Shown: positions 1-10,839, counted from the stretch's first letter. The stretch: DNA of 64,000 nt from Polaribacter sp. Hel1_33_78 (GCF_900106075.1 NZ_LT629794.1:2377501-2441500), one strand, 5' to 3'. Made by a program: numbers and translations. Notes: generated from the letters alone by a model not told the origin.

Positions 1-165
1 TGTTTACGCTGTCAATTTCAATATTTTCAATGAACTTCTAGAATAATAATCTCATGCATTTAAAACAATCATTATAAATCCTATCTTGTAGAAATACTAG
101 AATCGAACTAGTAGACTTTTTATCAAAATCCTTACCAAAATCTCTGTAATCTTTTTGCCGTATTT
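1..165 (-). other. Probable rRNA operon leader (16S gene lies beyond the window start)
   Basis: Read on the minus strand, this stretch follows a strong promoter and ends at the window edge with a segment resembling the leader before 16S rRNA genes in flavobacteria (TTCATTGAAAATATTGAA, then a GACAGCGTAAACA-like box). No open frame of note runs through it. A 6-bp stem with a 7-nt loop lies at 95-113. Two near-identical promoters in tandem fit a stable-RNA operon. The 16S gene is not visible, so this rests on recalled similarity and promoter architecture. A tRNA operon leader is the main alternative. Confidence 0.5.
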
Positions 166-207
166 GTTAGCGGGTGCAAATATATAAACTATTTCTATTC
201 CAACAAG
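166..207 (-). promoter_or_regulatory. Downstream promoter (P2) of the leftward stable-RNA operon
   Basis: On the minus strand: -33 element CTTG (204-207), exactly 19 nt, then -7 element TATATTTG (177-184), followed by CACCCGCTAAC. This is the full Bacteroidota housekeeping promoter TTG-N19-TAnnTTTG. The 19-mer GTTAGCGGGTGCAAATATA (plus strand, 166-184) recurs exactly at 427-445. Confidence 0.7.
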
Positions 208-426
208 AAAAAAAATACTTTTTTTTTAAACCCCTTTAAAACTAAAAAAACTGAACGAAGCTGCCGAAAATTTCGGACTGCAAACATACAACGTTTTTTA
301 ATCATAAACCAAATAAAAATAAACCTTATTTTTAATAAAATCTAAACAACCTTATCAAAATTAAAACCCAATCTAATCCTACAATACAACAACTCAATGA
401 ACATCACCAACAAAACAAAAATCCCC

Positions 427-468
427 GTTAGCGGGTGCAAATATACACCCTCTTTCTAATCTCACAAC
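427..468 (-). promoter_or_regulatory. Upstream promoter (P1) of the leftward stable-RNA operon
   Basis: Minus-strand GTTG (465-468), 19 nt, TATATTTG (438-445), then the same CACCCGCTAAC start region as the promoter 261 bp downstream. The identical -7 and start regions, with unrelated spacer sequence, point to selection on the initiation region, as in tandem rRNA promoters. Confidence 0.7.
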
Positions 469-1020
469 TATTTATCAATACTTTATCCAAAAGTATCATA
501 ACAAAAAACGTAAAACACTTGTTTAAAGCTATTTACAATATCCAATTTTTTGTGGAATTTTATGAATATTTTTCAAAACAACTATTTTCAACCCAAACTA
601 CTATGAAATACCCTTATTTTCACATCAATAAAACATAAAAAATCAAATCCTTTTTGGCCCTTTAAAAAATTAAACCTTGTCACAGCTATTTGGGATATAA
701 CCAAATAAATCAACTACTAGAGATTCAAAAGACAATTCTTTATTATTCTAATTTAAGTCTTAAAAAAAACAGTCATAAATCAAAGCTATTTTTCACCTAT
801 TTAATCGATAAAATTGAAAAATAATCTAAAACTATATTAGAAATCTCGTTTAACCATCAAATGACTAAAAAACAATAAAATTTAAAAGTAATGACTATTA
901 TATTAGCGTTTAAGAAACAATCATACTAATACCGAAAGCCATCAATACTAAACATGAATACATTTATTCTGTGTATATCTTTATATATGCATATATTGCA
1001 AATCAAAACAAAAATTAATT
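469..1020. other. AT-rich intergenic region, no gene seen
   Basis: Between the leftward stable-RNA promoters and the rightward lipoprotein gene. Short frames here have no family resemblance and are broken by stops in every register. The last 60 bases presumably hold the promoter of the following gene, but no clean TAnnTTTG element is visible. Confidence 0.5.
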
Positions 1021-2697
1021 ATGAAATTGAAAAGTATGAATAAAGTAACTAAGTTGTGGCTTACATTGTTTTTTGTAGGGCTAACAATTTCTTGTGATGT
1101 CTCTTATTTAGATAAAGACATAGATGACATTTCCTGGAGTGGCAATGTAAAAATACCTGCCGGGTTTATAAACTACAATTTATCTGAAATATTTGACGAT
1201 TTAGGTAGCAGTAATCTTGAACCAACCTCTACAGAAGAGTTTAGCTTCAGCTACACAGAAACCTTTTCAGGGGAAAACAATGATGCATTTAATGTGGACA
1301 TTGATGATACTTCAATTGAAAGTTCAATAGAAAGCCCCATAACTGAAGACGATTTGACTGCTATCGGGGAAACTTTTCCTTATACAATAACTGCAGAAAT
1401 AGCACCTGGAGTTGCAAATCCTTTGATTGGGACCTACAGCAGAGAAAATCAAAAAATACATGATTTAGAGTTAACTCAAGAAATTACTGGTGTTGAATTT
1501 AATGAAGGTAATATGAGTATTACTTTTAAGTCCGCAGTAGATACGAGTATAGAACTTACATTTACAATACCATCATTTACAAAAAAAAGTGATGGAAGTA
1601 TTTATACAAAAACAATAAGTATAAATGGAAGAACAGACGAAACTATTTCAATTGACTTAAGTGAATTTAATGGAGACCTCACCAATGACGGAACAGGAAC
1701 AGGTAAAACTAACAATAAAGTTGTAGTTGATCTTGATGCAACTTTTACCTTTGCCGCTGGCAATAATATAGATGCAAACGATGCAATTTCTTACGAAGCT
1801 AAAATAACCAACATTGCTTACGATGTTATATATGGAGACTTTAAGCAGGAATCCTTTAACGTTTCTTCAAATACTATAGATTTAGGAGACTTTTTTGATA
1901 ACTTTAGTGAGGGAAATGTAGCATTTGACAATGCAGTAATGTCTATAAATGTAAGTAATGATTATGGTTTCCCTATTAGTATGGATTTATCTTCAGTTAA
2001 AGCTGTGAATGCTAATTCTTCTTTAAACCTAAGCTATACAAGTAATTCATCACTACCTAATACCATTATTATTGATGGAGTAGAAAATTTTGGAGATAAT
2101 GCAAAGGCTACAAATCAAACATTAGATGACTCTAACTCTAACATAAGCGCTTTATTAGAGTCTAAGCCTGCGTTTTTAGAGTTTGATATTTCTGGAAAAG
2201 CCAACCCAATTGATGATGGTAATCCTAATGAAAATTTTTATGCTGCTATTAATGACGGTTTTAATGCAGACATATCTATAGATTTCGATAAAGTAAGTTT
2301 AGATAAAGAAATAGATTTTAGTGGAGGGGAAGATTTGAGTGACTTTGATTACATAAAATTATTAATAAATGTAGAAAACAAAACTCCTTTAACTGGAGAT
2401 ATCCTATTAGAATTCAAAAATAGTAGTGGCCAAGTTGTGCATACCGAATCTATAAATGCTTTTCAAGCTGCAAATGTAAATGATACTGGAGAATCTAATG
2501 GTGTTGCAATACTTTCAAACTTTGAAATTGAATTAAATCAAAATGAAATTAATGATATAATTGATGCTGACAAAATAAACGTTAGAGTAATATTACAACT
2601 GCCTACTGGACGTGATTCTGTTATGATAAAAGGTAGTGACGAATTAAATGTTGCAGTAGCTATTGAAGCCAATGCAAATATAATATCTGGAAATTAA
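1021..2697 (+). CDS. Putative surface lipoprotein of unknown function
   Basis: A 558-residue protein with a charged N-terminus, a hydrophobic stretch and a lipobox-like end (LTISC, cysteine at about residue 25), so probably a lipoprotein. The rest is acidic, rich in Asn, Asp and Ser, with alternating hydrophobic patterning suggesting beta-sandwich repeats. I recognise no catalytic motif. The next gene starts 6 nt after the stop, so the two are probably co-transcribed, and the partner looks like an outer-membrane beta-barrel. The pair may form a surface complex (inference). ATG at 1021 gives a good signal; a second ATG five codons later is possible. Confidence 0.75.
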   Translation: MKLKSMNKVTKLWLTLFFVGLTISCDVSYLDKDIDDISWSGNVKIPAGFINYNLSEIFDDLGSSNLEPTSTEEFSFSYTETFSGENNDAFNVDIDDTSIESSIESPITEDDLTAIGETFPYTITAEIAPGVANPLIGTYSRENQKIHDLELTQEITGVEFNEGNMSITFKSAVDTSIELTFTIPSFTKKSDGSIYTKTISINGRTDETISIDLSEFNGDLTNDGTGTGKTNNKVVVDLDATFTFAAGNNIDANDAISYEAKITNIAYDVIYGDFKQESFNVSSNTIDLGDFFDNFSEGNVAFDNAVMSINVSNDYGFPISMDLSSVKAVNANSSLNLSYTSNSSLPNTIIIDGVENFGDNAKATNQTLDDSNSNISALLESKPAFLEFDISGKANPIDDGNPNENFYAAINDGFNADISIDFDKVSLDKEIDFSGGEDLSDFDYIKLLINVENKTPLTGDILLEFKNSSGQVVHTESINAFQAANVNDTGESNGVAILSNFEIELNQNEINDIIDADKINVRVILQLPTGRDSVMIKGSDELNVAVAIEANANIISGN

Positions 2698-2703
2698 GAA
2701 GCT

Positions 2704-4062
2704 ATGAAAAAAACTATATACTCAACTATACTTTTGTTTTTTATTTTAATGAACAATGTTAAAGCACAAGACTATTTATCATTTTACAACTTAGGAGACT
2801 ATGTTATACAAACTCAAAATATTTCACCTATATATTTACCAAAATATAAGGTAAACTTTGGTACGCCTCTTAATATTGGTTTTAATCTTAATTCAGGAAT
2901 TAAATTAAATGATATTTTAGTAGAAAGTGGAAACAACATTAAAATTGATTTTAATAACTTGAATGCATCGGCAGCAGATGCCAATGTTGTAGCTACAGAT
3001 ATAGTTGCAAATATTTTTATGCTGGGTTTTAAAACTAAAAAGGGATCTTTAACACTTTTCGCAAATGCTAAAAGCAATTTGGCTTGGGAATTTTCAAAAG
3101 ATTTTACAACAGTCGCTGCTAATGGATTTGGTGAAAGTTTTTCATTAACTGCAGAAAAATTGGGTTTTACTTCTTACAGTGAAATAGGAATTGGAGTTAC
3201 AAGAACATTTTTAGATGACAAACTTTCTATAGGTTTAAGATTAAAATCTCTTAGTGGAATAGCGCATTCTTCTTTAGAAGATGGTGCACAATTTTCATTA
3301 GACATAAACCCTGCAAACTTTCTTTGGACACTAAATACCACCAATGCTACCGTAAATACTTCTGGTGTTTCTGATACAGCAGATATCATCGCTTTCTTTG
3401 GGAAAAATAGTGGTTTTGGGATGGACATAGGTTTGGGGTACGAAATAAATGAGAAATTTTCTTTTGAATTATCTATTAACGATCTTGGTTCTATAAACTG
3501 GAAAGACAATGTAACCAACTATAATTTGCAAGATGTAAGTAATGGTGTTTATAATGGATTTGATTTTCAGAATTCTGGAAATGTACAAGATGAAATTGAG
3601 AATGCTCTAAATAATGTTTTAGGCGCAACTGAAAGTCAAGAAAGTTTTAAGTCGAAAATAGGATCAAGAACTTTCTTTTCTGCAAAATATAAAATGTCAG
3701 AAAAAAATGTTTTTCGAGCTACTTATTTCTACAATAAGAATCCTTATATAAGCATTAAACCTAGTTATGCTTTAGGCTATAACAGAGAATTAAACAAAAC
3801 TACTTATGGTTTAGTTGCAAGTACTGGTGGAAACAATGGCGGTTTTAGACTTGGAGCAAACCTTGCTGTACAATTAGGCTTTTTGCAATTATATACTGCT
3901 TTAGATGACCTTTCTAGTATTGGTGGCAAAGTTCAGGATTCAAATACTGCTAATTTTAGATTCGGTATGAATTTCCTTTTTAAACAACTAAATAAATCGA
4001 AAGTTAAAATAGATAACGAAGAGCAAAAAAAAGAAGAACTTTTAGAGGAAAACAATGAATAA
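2704..4062 (+). CDS. DUF5723-like outer-membrane beta-barrel protein
   Basis: A 452-residue protein with a signal peptide ending near VKAQ, then many amphipathic strands with Gly and aromatic residues, as in Bacteroidota outer-membrane barrels. The opening region resembles the DUF5723 family. The last 30 residues are a charged tail rich in Lys and Glu. Family members are uncharacterised; some Bacteroidota barrels of this general sort take part in gliding or type IX secretion, but nothing here shows that role. It follows the lipoprotein gene by 6 nt and is closed by a hairpin terminator. Confidence 0.7.
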   Translation: MKKTIYSTILLFFILMNNVKAQDYLSFYNLGDYVIQTQNISPIYLPKYKVNFGTPLNIGFNLNSGIKLNDILVESGNNIKIDFNNLNASAADANVVATDIVANIFMLGFKTKKGSLTLFANAKSNLAWEFSKDFTTVAANGFGESFSLTAEKLGFTSYSEIGIGVTRTFLDDKLSIGLRLKSLSGIAHSSLEDGAQFSLDINPANFLWTLNTTNATVNTSGVSDTADIIAFFGKNSGFGMDIGLGYEINEKFSFELSINDLGSINWKDNVTNYNLQDVSNGVYNGFDFQNSGNVQDEIENALNNVLGATESQESFKSKIGSRTFFSAKYKMSEKNVFRATYFYNKNPYISIKPSYALGYNRELNKTTYGLVASTGGNNGGFRLGANLAVQLGFLQLYTALDDLSSIGGKVQDSNTANFRFGMNFLFKQLNKSKVKIDNEEQKKEELLEENNE

Positions 4063-4099
4063 ATCCATTATAATAAAATAATATTTCAAAAAAAAAAAA

Positions 4100-4122
4100 G
4101 GTAGCAATTTTAGATTGCTACC
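4100..4122. terminator. Bidirectional hairpin terminator
   Basis: Stem GGTAGCAAT / ATTGCTACC (9 bp), loop TTTAG, flanked by an A-run on the left and a T-run on the right, so it can stop transcripts from both sides. The stop codon of the leftward gene (4118-4120) lies inside the right arm. Confidence 0.85.
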
Positions 4123-4864
4123 TTTTTTTATTTCCTGTTTGCTTTCTTTTTTTCTTTTCCCGAATCTTGGCAAACATTTGTTTATAGACCTCAACATCTA
4201 TTCTGGCTCTTTTTGATGCTATGATTTTAGTAAAATCGAAATTAAGTTTTGATTTTTGCTTTTTCAGCAAATCATCTTGAAATGCACGTTGTAATATATC
4301 CTCTATTAAAAAGTCTTCATTTGTAGTTTTTGGATGATATTCATCTTTTAAAGATAATCTAAAAACATTTGCTGTTGTATTATACCAAAATGCTTTCCAA
4401 CCACTTCTTAATCCTTTTATATTGTTGAAAACAGTTTTTCCTGTTTGGCGATGAATTAACTTTATTAATATACGACCTTCTGTTTTGGTCATTTTTTTTA
4501 TTTGATCTGTAAATTCACCTTCTATATATTTCTGTATTTGTTTTGTATATTTTTTGCGTTTACGTCTAGATTTTATCCTTGTTAATCTGAGGTTTAAACT
4601 ATCTAGCTTTTCAGAGGCTAGTTTTGCAAAAGGATAAGCCCTGAATACTTTTCTACGAAACCATAAATAATAACGAACATCTACTTTAGAATTAAACTTT
4701 TGTTTTGGTAAGATTGAAAATTCATTTAAATTAATCGTTAATGTATCTCCTGGACTTACAAAAACATAATCTTCTATATTTTTTGGCAAAGAATCTTTTT
4801 CTCTTTTTTGGGACAAAGCCACAAAAGAGAATATCATTATATATATGTACAGAAGTTTTTTCAA
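4118..4864 (-). CDS. DUF4294-like protein
   Basis: A 248-residue protein with an N-terminal signal peptide (cleavage after about residue 18) and a strongly basic, helical body. A stretch of motifs (YYLWFRRKVFRAYPFA, then a GRILIKLIHRQTG segment) matches the DUF4294 family of Bacteroidota as I remember it. Function unknown. The C-terminus is a run of Lys and Arg. It stands alone, convergent with the barrel gene, and its stop codon lies in the shared terminator. Confidence 0.75.
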   Translation of the reverse strand: MKKLLYIYIMIFSFVALSQKREKDSLPKNIEDYVFVSPGDTLTINLNEFSILPKQKFNSKVDVRYYLWFRRKVFRAYPFAKLASEKLDSLNLRLTRIKSRRKRKKYTKQIQKYIEGEFTDQIKKMTKTEGRILIKLIHRQTGKTVFNNIKGLRSGWKAFWYNTTANVFRLSLKDEYHPKTTNEDFLIEDILQRAFQDDLLKKQKSKLNFDFTKIIASKRARIDVEVYKQMFAKIREKKKRKQTGNKKR

Positions 4865-4954
4865 ATTTTATTTTTTATTTAACAAAACTAAGAACTCAGA
4901 AACCTTTTTTTTTGATCTTTCTGGAAAAATAGGTCGCATCGTTTCGTTATCACA

Positions 4955-6979
<2,025 letters not shown>

Positions 6980-7070
6980 CTAAAATGACTAAGATTAGTT
7001 TCAAAAATAATATAATAAATATAAAACGCATCATAATTATAATTCTATTTTATGACCTAAATAACAACTC

Positions 7071-7086
7071 TGTAACATAAGTTACA
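7071..7086 (+). promoter_or_regulatory. Crp/Fnr-type inverted repeat upstream of the sulfur operon
   Basis: TGTAAC-ATAA-GTTACA is a perfect 6-4-6 inverted repeat with the arm length and spacing of Crp/Fnr-family operators. Its centre lies 27 bp upstream of a second, Fnr-like repeat, and about 68 bp before the predicted transcription start of the sqr gene. Confidence 0.5.
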
Positions 7087-7098
7087 TAAAAAAATTTC

Positions 7099-7112
7099 AT
7101 GATTTATATCAT
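7099..7112 (+). promoter_or_regulatory. Fnr-like site at about -41.5 of the sulfur operon promoter
   Basis: ATGAT-TTAT-ATCAT is a perfect 5-4-5 inverted repeat close to the FNR consensus TTGAT-N4-ATCAA. A -7 element TAAATTTG lies at 7135-7142, so the start of transcription would be near 7147 and this site centred near -41.5, the usual place for a class II activator. No good -33 TTG element is present, as expected of an activated promoter. Confidence 0.5.
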
Positions 7113-7160
7113 ACTTTAATCAACGATTACAAATTAAATTTGAATTGTAAATGATTAATT

Positions 7161-8396
7161 ATGAAAAACTTAGTGATTTTAGGAGCAGGAACGGCAGGAA
7201 CAATGATGGCAAATCATTTGGTATCTAAATTAAAAAAAGACTTTTGGAAAATTACCATTATTGATCAATATAAAACACACTATTATCAACCAGGATTTTT
7301 ATTTCTACCGTTCGATATATACACATCAAAACAAGTTAAAAAAAATGGAAAGAAATTCATTCCAAAAGAGGTAAATTATATTCAAGAGAAAATTGAAAAA
7401 ATTATTCCTGATAAAAATGAAATTCTACTTGAAAGCAATAAAAAGTTAGATTATGACCTACTAATAATCGCTACAGGAACAAAAATTGCACCTGAGGAAA
7501 CCGAAGGAATGGCAGGACCGATGTGGCATAAAAACATTTTTGATTTTTATACATATGAAGGAGCGAAAGCCTTAAGAGATAAATTTAGAGAATGGGAAGG
7601 TGGAAAACTCGTTATACACATAACAGAAATGCCTATTAAATGCCCTGTTGCTCCTTTAGAGTTCGCTTTTCTGGCAGATTCTTATTTCAAAAACTCAGGA
7701 ATAAGAGACAAAGTTGATATTACTTTTGTGACTCCTTTAGACGGAGCATTTACAAAACCAAAAGCGACACAAGCACTTCATTATTTATTAGAGGAAAAAG
7801 GAATAAAAGAAGTGACCGATTTTAATATTGAACGTGTAGATTATGAAAATAATAAAATTATTGATTATGCAGATACTGAAGTTGATTATGATTTATTAGT
7901 AACAGTTCCTACCAATATGGGAGATTCTTTAATAGAAAGGTCAGGCTTAGGAGATGATTTAAATTTTGTTCCCACAAACAAAGCAACACTTCAAACAACA
8001 GCAAATGAAAACATTTTTGCGCTTGGAGATTGTACTAATTTACCCGCATCTAAGGCTGGTTCTGTTGCACACTTTGAAGCAGAGATTCTAACCGAAAATA
8101 TTTTAAGATATATAGATGGTAAAGAATTAAAAGAAAAATTTGATGGACATGCCAATTGTTTCATTGAAACTGGTAACGGGAAAGCTCTTTTAATAGATTT
8201 TAATTACACACAAGAACCAGTGGAAGGTACTTTCCCTTTTCCTGGAGTCGGCCCCTTAAGTTTACTGAAAGAAAGTAGAATAAATCACATGGGGAAAATG
8301 GCTTTTAAATGGATTTATTGGAATATGCTTATCAAGGGAATACACATTCCTTTTGTATCCGTAACAATGAGTAAAAAAGGAAAACAGCTTAATTAA
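7161..8396 (+). CDS. sqr: Sulfide:quinone oxidoreductase-like flavoprotein
   Basis: A 411-residue pyridine-nucleotide-disulfide-family flavoprotein. It starts with the FAD-binding loop LGAGTAG (residues 7-13), has the IIATGT motif near 102-107 and the second FAD motif ALGDCTNLP near 287-295. Cysteines 161 (in MPIKCPVAP) and 333 lie where the redox pair of sulfide:quinone reductases is found, so it probably oxidises sulfide to polysulfide or persulfide and passes electrons to quinone at the membrane. The C-terminal segment, rich in Trp, Tyr and Phe, fits membrane attachment. It heads a three-gene operon with two sulfur-carrier genes, which strengthens the call. Exact SQR type not assigned. Confidence 0.82.
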   Translation: MKNLVILGAGTAGTMMANHLVSKLKKDFWKITIIDQYKTHYYQPGFLFLPFDIYTSKQVKKNGKKFIPKEVNYIQEKIEKIIPDKNEILLESNKKLDYDLLIIATGTKIAPEETEGMAGPMWHKNIFDFYTYEGAKALRDKFREWEGGKLVIHITEMPIKCPVAPLEFAFLADSYFKNSGIRDKVDITFVTPLDGAFTKPKATQALHYLLEEKGIKEVTDFNIERVDYENNKIIDYADTEVDYDLLVTVPTNMGDSLIERSGLGDDLNFVPTNKATLQTTANENIFALGDCTNLPASKAGSVAHFEAEILTENILRYIDGKELKEKFDGHANCFIETGNGKALLIDFNYTQEPVEGTFPFPGVGPLSLLKESRINHMGKMAFKWIYWNMLIKGIHIPFVSVTMSKKGKQLN

Positions 8397-8419
8397 AATA
8401 GAAACTAAAAAATAATATT

Positions 8420-8728
8420 ATGCAAAAAACATTAGCACAAGTAAAAGTAAATGTAAACGAAGAAGGCTATTTAACCGATTTTAATCAATGGACAAAAGAA
8501 ATTGGTGCTGAAATTGCCAAGGAACAAGAAGTTGAAATGACAGATAAAAACTGGAAAGTAATAGATTATATTCATGATAAATTTAGAAAGGAAGAAGCAT
8601 TATCTATTAGAGGTATTAAAAAGAGTGGTGTAATAAACATTAAAGAATTTTATAAATTATTTCCTGGAGGGCCTCTTAAAAAAGCAACAATGATTGCAGG
8701 AATACCAAAACCAAAAAGCTGTATTTAA
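8420..8728 (+). CDS. DsrC/TusE-family sulfur carrier
   Basis: A 102-residue protein with the DsrC/TusE fold signature: the W..I..I..K central helix region and the C-terminal arm ending AGIPKPKSCI. The penultimate cysteine, which carries persulfide sulfur in the family, is present. The second cysteine of true DsrC, 11 residues upstream, is Thr here, so it resembles TusE or a DsrC-like carrier rather than the substrate of dissimilatory sulfite reductase. It lies 23 nt after the sulfide:quinone reductase gene and 17 nt before a DsrE2-like gene, suggesting it accepts sulfane sulfur made by sulfide oxidation (inference). Confidence 0.88.
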   Translation: MQKTLAQVKVNVNEEGYLTDFNQWTKEIGAEIAKEQEVEMTDKNWKVIDYIHDKFRKEEALSIRGIKKSGVINIKEFYKLFPGGPLKKATMIAGIPKPKSCI

Positions 8729-8745
8729 TCCAAAAACAAATTATC

Positions 8746-9222
8746 ATGGGAAAAACAAAAGTTAGAAAAATGCTTTTTATCTTATCTAAAGCTACAATAG
8801 AAAATGTCTATGCTGCTTTTATTATGGCAAATGGAGCAAGAATGGAAGGTATTGAATCAGAAATATTTTTTACTTTCTTTGGATTAGAAGCAATTCAAAA
8901 GAAAAAACTAGAGCATTTAAGAGTTGCAACAGTTGGGAATCCTGCAATGCATATCCCCACAATGCTAGGCGGTTTGCCGGGAATGGAAGCTTTAGCTACT
9001 AAAATGATGAAAAAAGAAATGGAAAAATTAGATATGCCGCCTGTTGGTGAGTTTTTAGAAATTCTTTCTGATTCTGGTTGCAGACTATGGGCTTGTAAAT
9101 TAGCGGTAGATATGTTTCACTTAAAAAAAGATGATTTAATTGATGAAGTAGAAGACATTATTACTATTGGTGATTTTTATGCAAGAGCAGATCAAGAAAA
9201 TACACACCTCTTATTTATATAA
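8746..9222 (+). CDS. DsrE2-like sulfurtransferase
   Basis: A 158-residue protein of the DsrE/DsrF/DrsH-like superfamily, DsrE2 type (several are labelled peroxiredoxin-like). It has an N-terminal Rossmann-like strand (MLFILSKATIENVYAAFIMA) and a cysteine pair Cys112-x4-Cys117 in SDSGCRLWACKLA, where family members bind persulfide. It is last in the operon after the quinone reductase and the DsrC-like carrier. Together they look like a relay moving sulfane sulfur from sulfide oxidation to an unknown acceptor; no rhodanese or persulfide dioxygenase is beside them. A strong shared terminator follows. Confidence 0.82.
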   Translation: MGKTKVRKMLFILSKATIENVYAAFIMANGARMEGIESEIFFTFFGLEAIQKKKLEHLRVATVGNPAMHIPTMLGGLPGMEALATKMMKKEMEKLDMPPVGEFLEILSDSGCRLWACKLAVDMFHLKKDDLIDEVEDIITIGDFYARADQENTHLLFI

Positions 9223-9246
9223 AACAATTAATTATTTCATAATAAA

Positions 9247-9278
9247 AAAACCCAAAACAATAATTTGTTTTGGGTTTT
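9247..9278. terminator. Bidirectional hairpin terminator
   Basis: Perfect 14-bp stem (9247-9260 with 9265-9278) and a 4-nt loop TAAT, A-rich left arm and T-rich right arm. It serves both the sulfur operon and the convergent GAPDH gene. Confidence 0.93.
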
Positions 9279-9305
9279 TAAATATGCATTTAACATACCT
9301 GTTTT

Positions 9306-10748
9306 TTAATAATAGGTATATCTTCTGACTTTTGCTATGTGTTTGGCCAAACGCATTACTTGATGAGAATAACCATATTCATTATCATACCAGACATAAA
9401 TTACAATAGTTTCTTTATCCGTTATGGTTGATTTACTATCAAAAATTGAAGGTGCTGTTGTACCAATTATATCTGCTGAAACTAGTTCATTATCTAAAGA
9501 ATATTTAATTTGCTCTACCAAATCACCTTCTAAAGCATATTTTTTCATAATTGCATTTATTGAATCTGTTGTGATTGGAACTCTTAATTGTAAATTTAAA
9601 ATAGCTAAAGAACCGTTTGGAACAGGAACTCTAATTGCATTTGATGTAAGCTTACCTTCTAATGATGGTATTGCTTTTGAAACTGCTTTCCCTGCACCAG
9701 TTTCTGTAATGACCATATTTAAAGCTGCTGATCTTCCTCTTCTGTATTTATCATGCATGTTATCTACCAAATTTTGATCGTTTGTGTAGGCATGAATGGT
9801 TTCTAAATGTCCTTTTTTTATTCCGAAATTATCTTCTAAAACTTTTAAAACTGGCGTAATTGCATTGGTAGTACAAGATGCTGCTGAAAAAATATCTACT
9901 TTATCGGGATTGTATTGTTTGTGATTTACGCCATGCACAATATTTGGAATTCCTTTACCTGGAGCCGTTAATAAAACCTTACTTGCTCCTTTTGCTTTTA
10001 GGTGTCTGCTTAATTCTACATCATCCCTAAAAGCACCTGTGTTATCAATAATTAAAGCGTCATTAATATTGTAGGCTGTGTAATCTATCTCTTCTGGTTT
10101 ATTGGCAGAAATCATAAAAACGGTTGTACCATTTATAATTAATGCTTTATTTTCTATGTCTGTTTGCACTGTCCCTAAAAAATCTCCATGAACAGAATCG
10201 ATACTTAATAATGATGCTCTTTTTTCTAAAATAGATTGCGTAATTTCTCCACGAGTTACAATCGCTCTTAATCGTAATTGAGAACCTTTCCCCATTTTAG
10301 TCATTAATTCTCTTGCCAACAACCGACCAATTCTTCCAAAACCATATAAAACAACATCTTTAGGCTTAATATCTTTAAAATTAGTAACATTTCTTAGTTG
10401 CTTTTTTACAAAGGCTACTTTATCTAGACATCCACTAGGGTTTAAATGACATTCGTAAGCTAATTTACCAATATCTAACTTAGATGATGGTAAATCTATT
10501 TTCTGAATTGCCTTGGCAATGCTTAATGCATCTTGTATTGTAATTGCTTTATTTACAAACTCTTTAGCATAATCTATTAAATTCAGAACTTCACTAGCTC
10601 TTTTATCTACTAATGTATTTCTAAACAATACTAATTCTATAGATTTATCATACCATAAGTCGTTTACAATATTTATAAATTCTATTGTAGCTCTTCTGGT
10701 TTTTGCTTGCAATGCAACTTCTTTTTCGTAATCTAAATTTAAGGACAT
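9306..10748 (-). CDS. Glyceraldehyde-3-phosphate dehydrogenase, long form
   Basis: A 480-residue GAPDH, about 140 residues longer than the classical enzyme because of an N-terminal helical extension (residues 1-130). The NAD-binding motif GFGRIGR lies at 136-142 and the catalytic SAASCTTNAI motif puts the nucleophile at Cys292, with the family C-terminal YDNEYGYSHQV. It interconverts glyceraldehyde-3-phosphate and 1,3-bisphosphoglycerate. Such extended forms are common in Bacteroidota beside a standard GapA; whether this one works in gluconeogenesis cannot be told from sequence. A TACTTTTG promoter element lies about 35 nt upstream of the start. Confidence 0.93.
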   Translation of the reverse strand: MSLNLDYEKEVALQAKTRRATIEFINIVNDLWYDKSIELVLFRNTLVDKRASEVLNLIDYAKEFVNKAITIQDALSIAKAIQKIDLPSSKLDIGKLAYECHLNPSGCLDKVAFVKKQLRNVTNFKDIKPKDVVLYGFGRIGRLLARELMTKMGKGSQLRLRAIVTRGEITQSILEKRASLLSIDSVHGDFLGTVQTDIENKALIINGTTVFMISANKPEEIDYTAYNINDALIIDNTGAFRDDVELSRHLKAKGASKVLLTAPGKGIPNIVHGVNHKQYNPDKVDIFSAASCTTNAITPVLKVLEDNFGIKKGHLETIHAYTNDQNLVDNMHDKYRRGRSAALNMVITETGAGKAVSKAIPSLEGKLTSNAIRVPVPNGSLAILNLQLRVPITTDSINAIMKKYALEGDLVEQIKYSLDNELVSADIIGTTAPSIFDSKSTITDKETIVIYVWYDNEYGYSHQVMRLAKHIAKVRRYTYY

Positions 10749-10839
10749 CTATATATAACTAATTTAAAATTTTTACAAAAGTATTTCTTTTTTTGAAAAC
10801 ACGAAATCGATTTCGTTAAAATCTTTAACCCACAAAAAA

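Noticed and set aside
95..113. T-arm-like hairpin (TACTAG stem with TTCGATT loop on the minus strand), as in a tRNA
   Set aside because: The acceptor, D and anticodon arms cannot be formed around it; it lies in what looks like an rRNA leader.
435..638. 67-codon frame in the region upstream of the first lipoprotein gene
   Set aside because: It begins inside the tandem-promoter region, has no family resemblance and a composition typical of AT-rich non-coding DNA.
7161..8396. Type II NADH dehydrogenase as an alternative to SQR
   Set aside because: The cysteine pair and the coupling to sulfur-carrier genes favour sulfide:quinone reductase.
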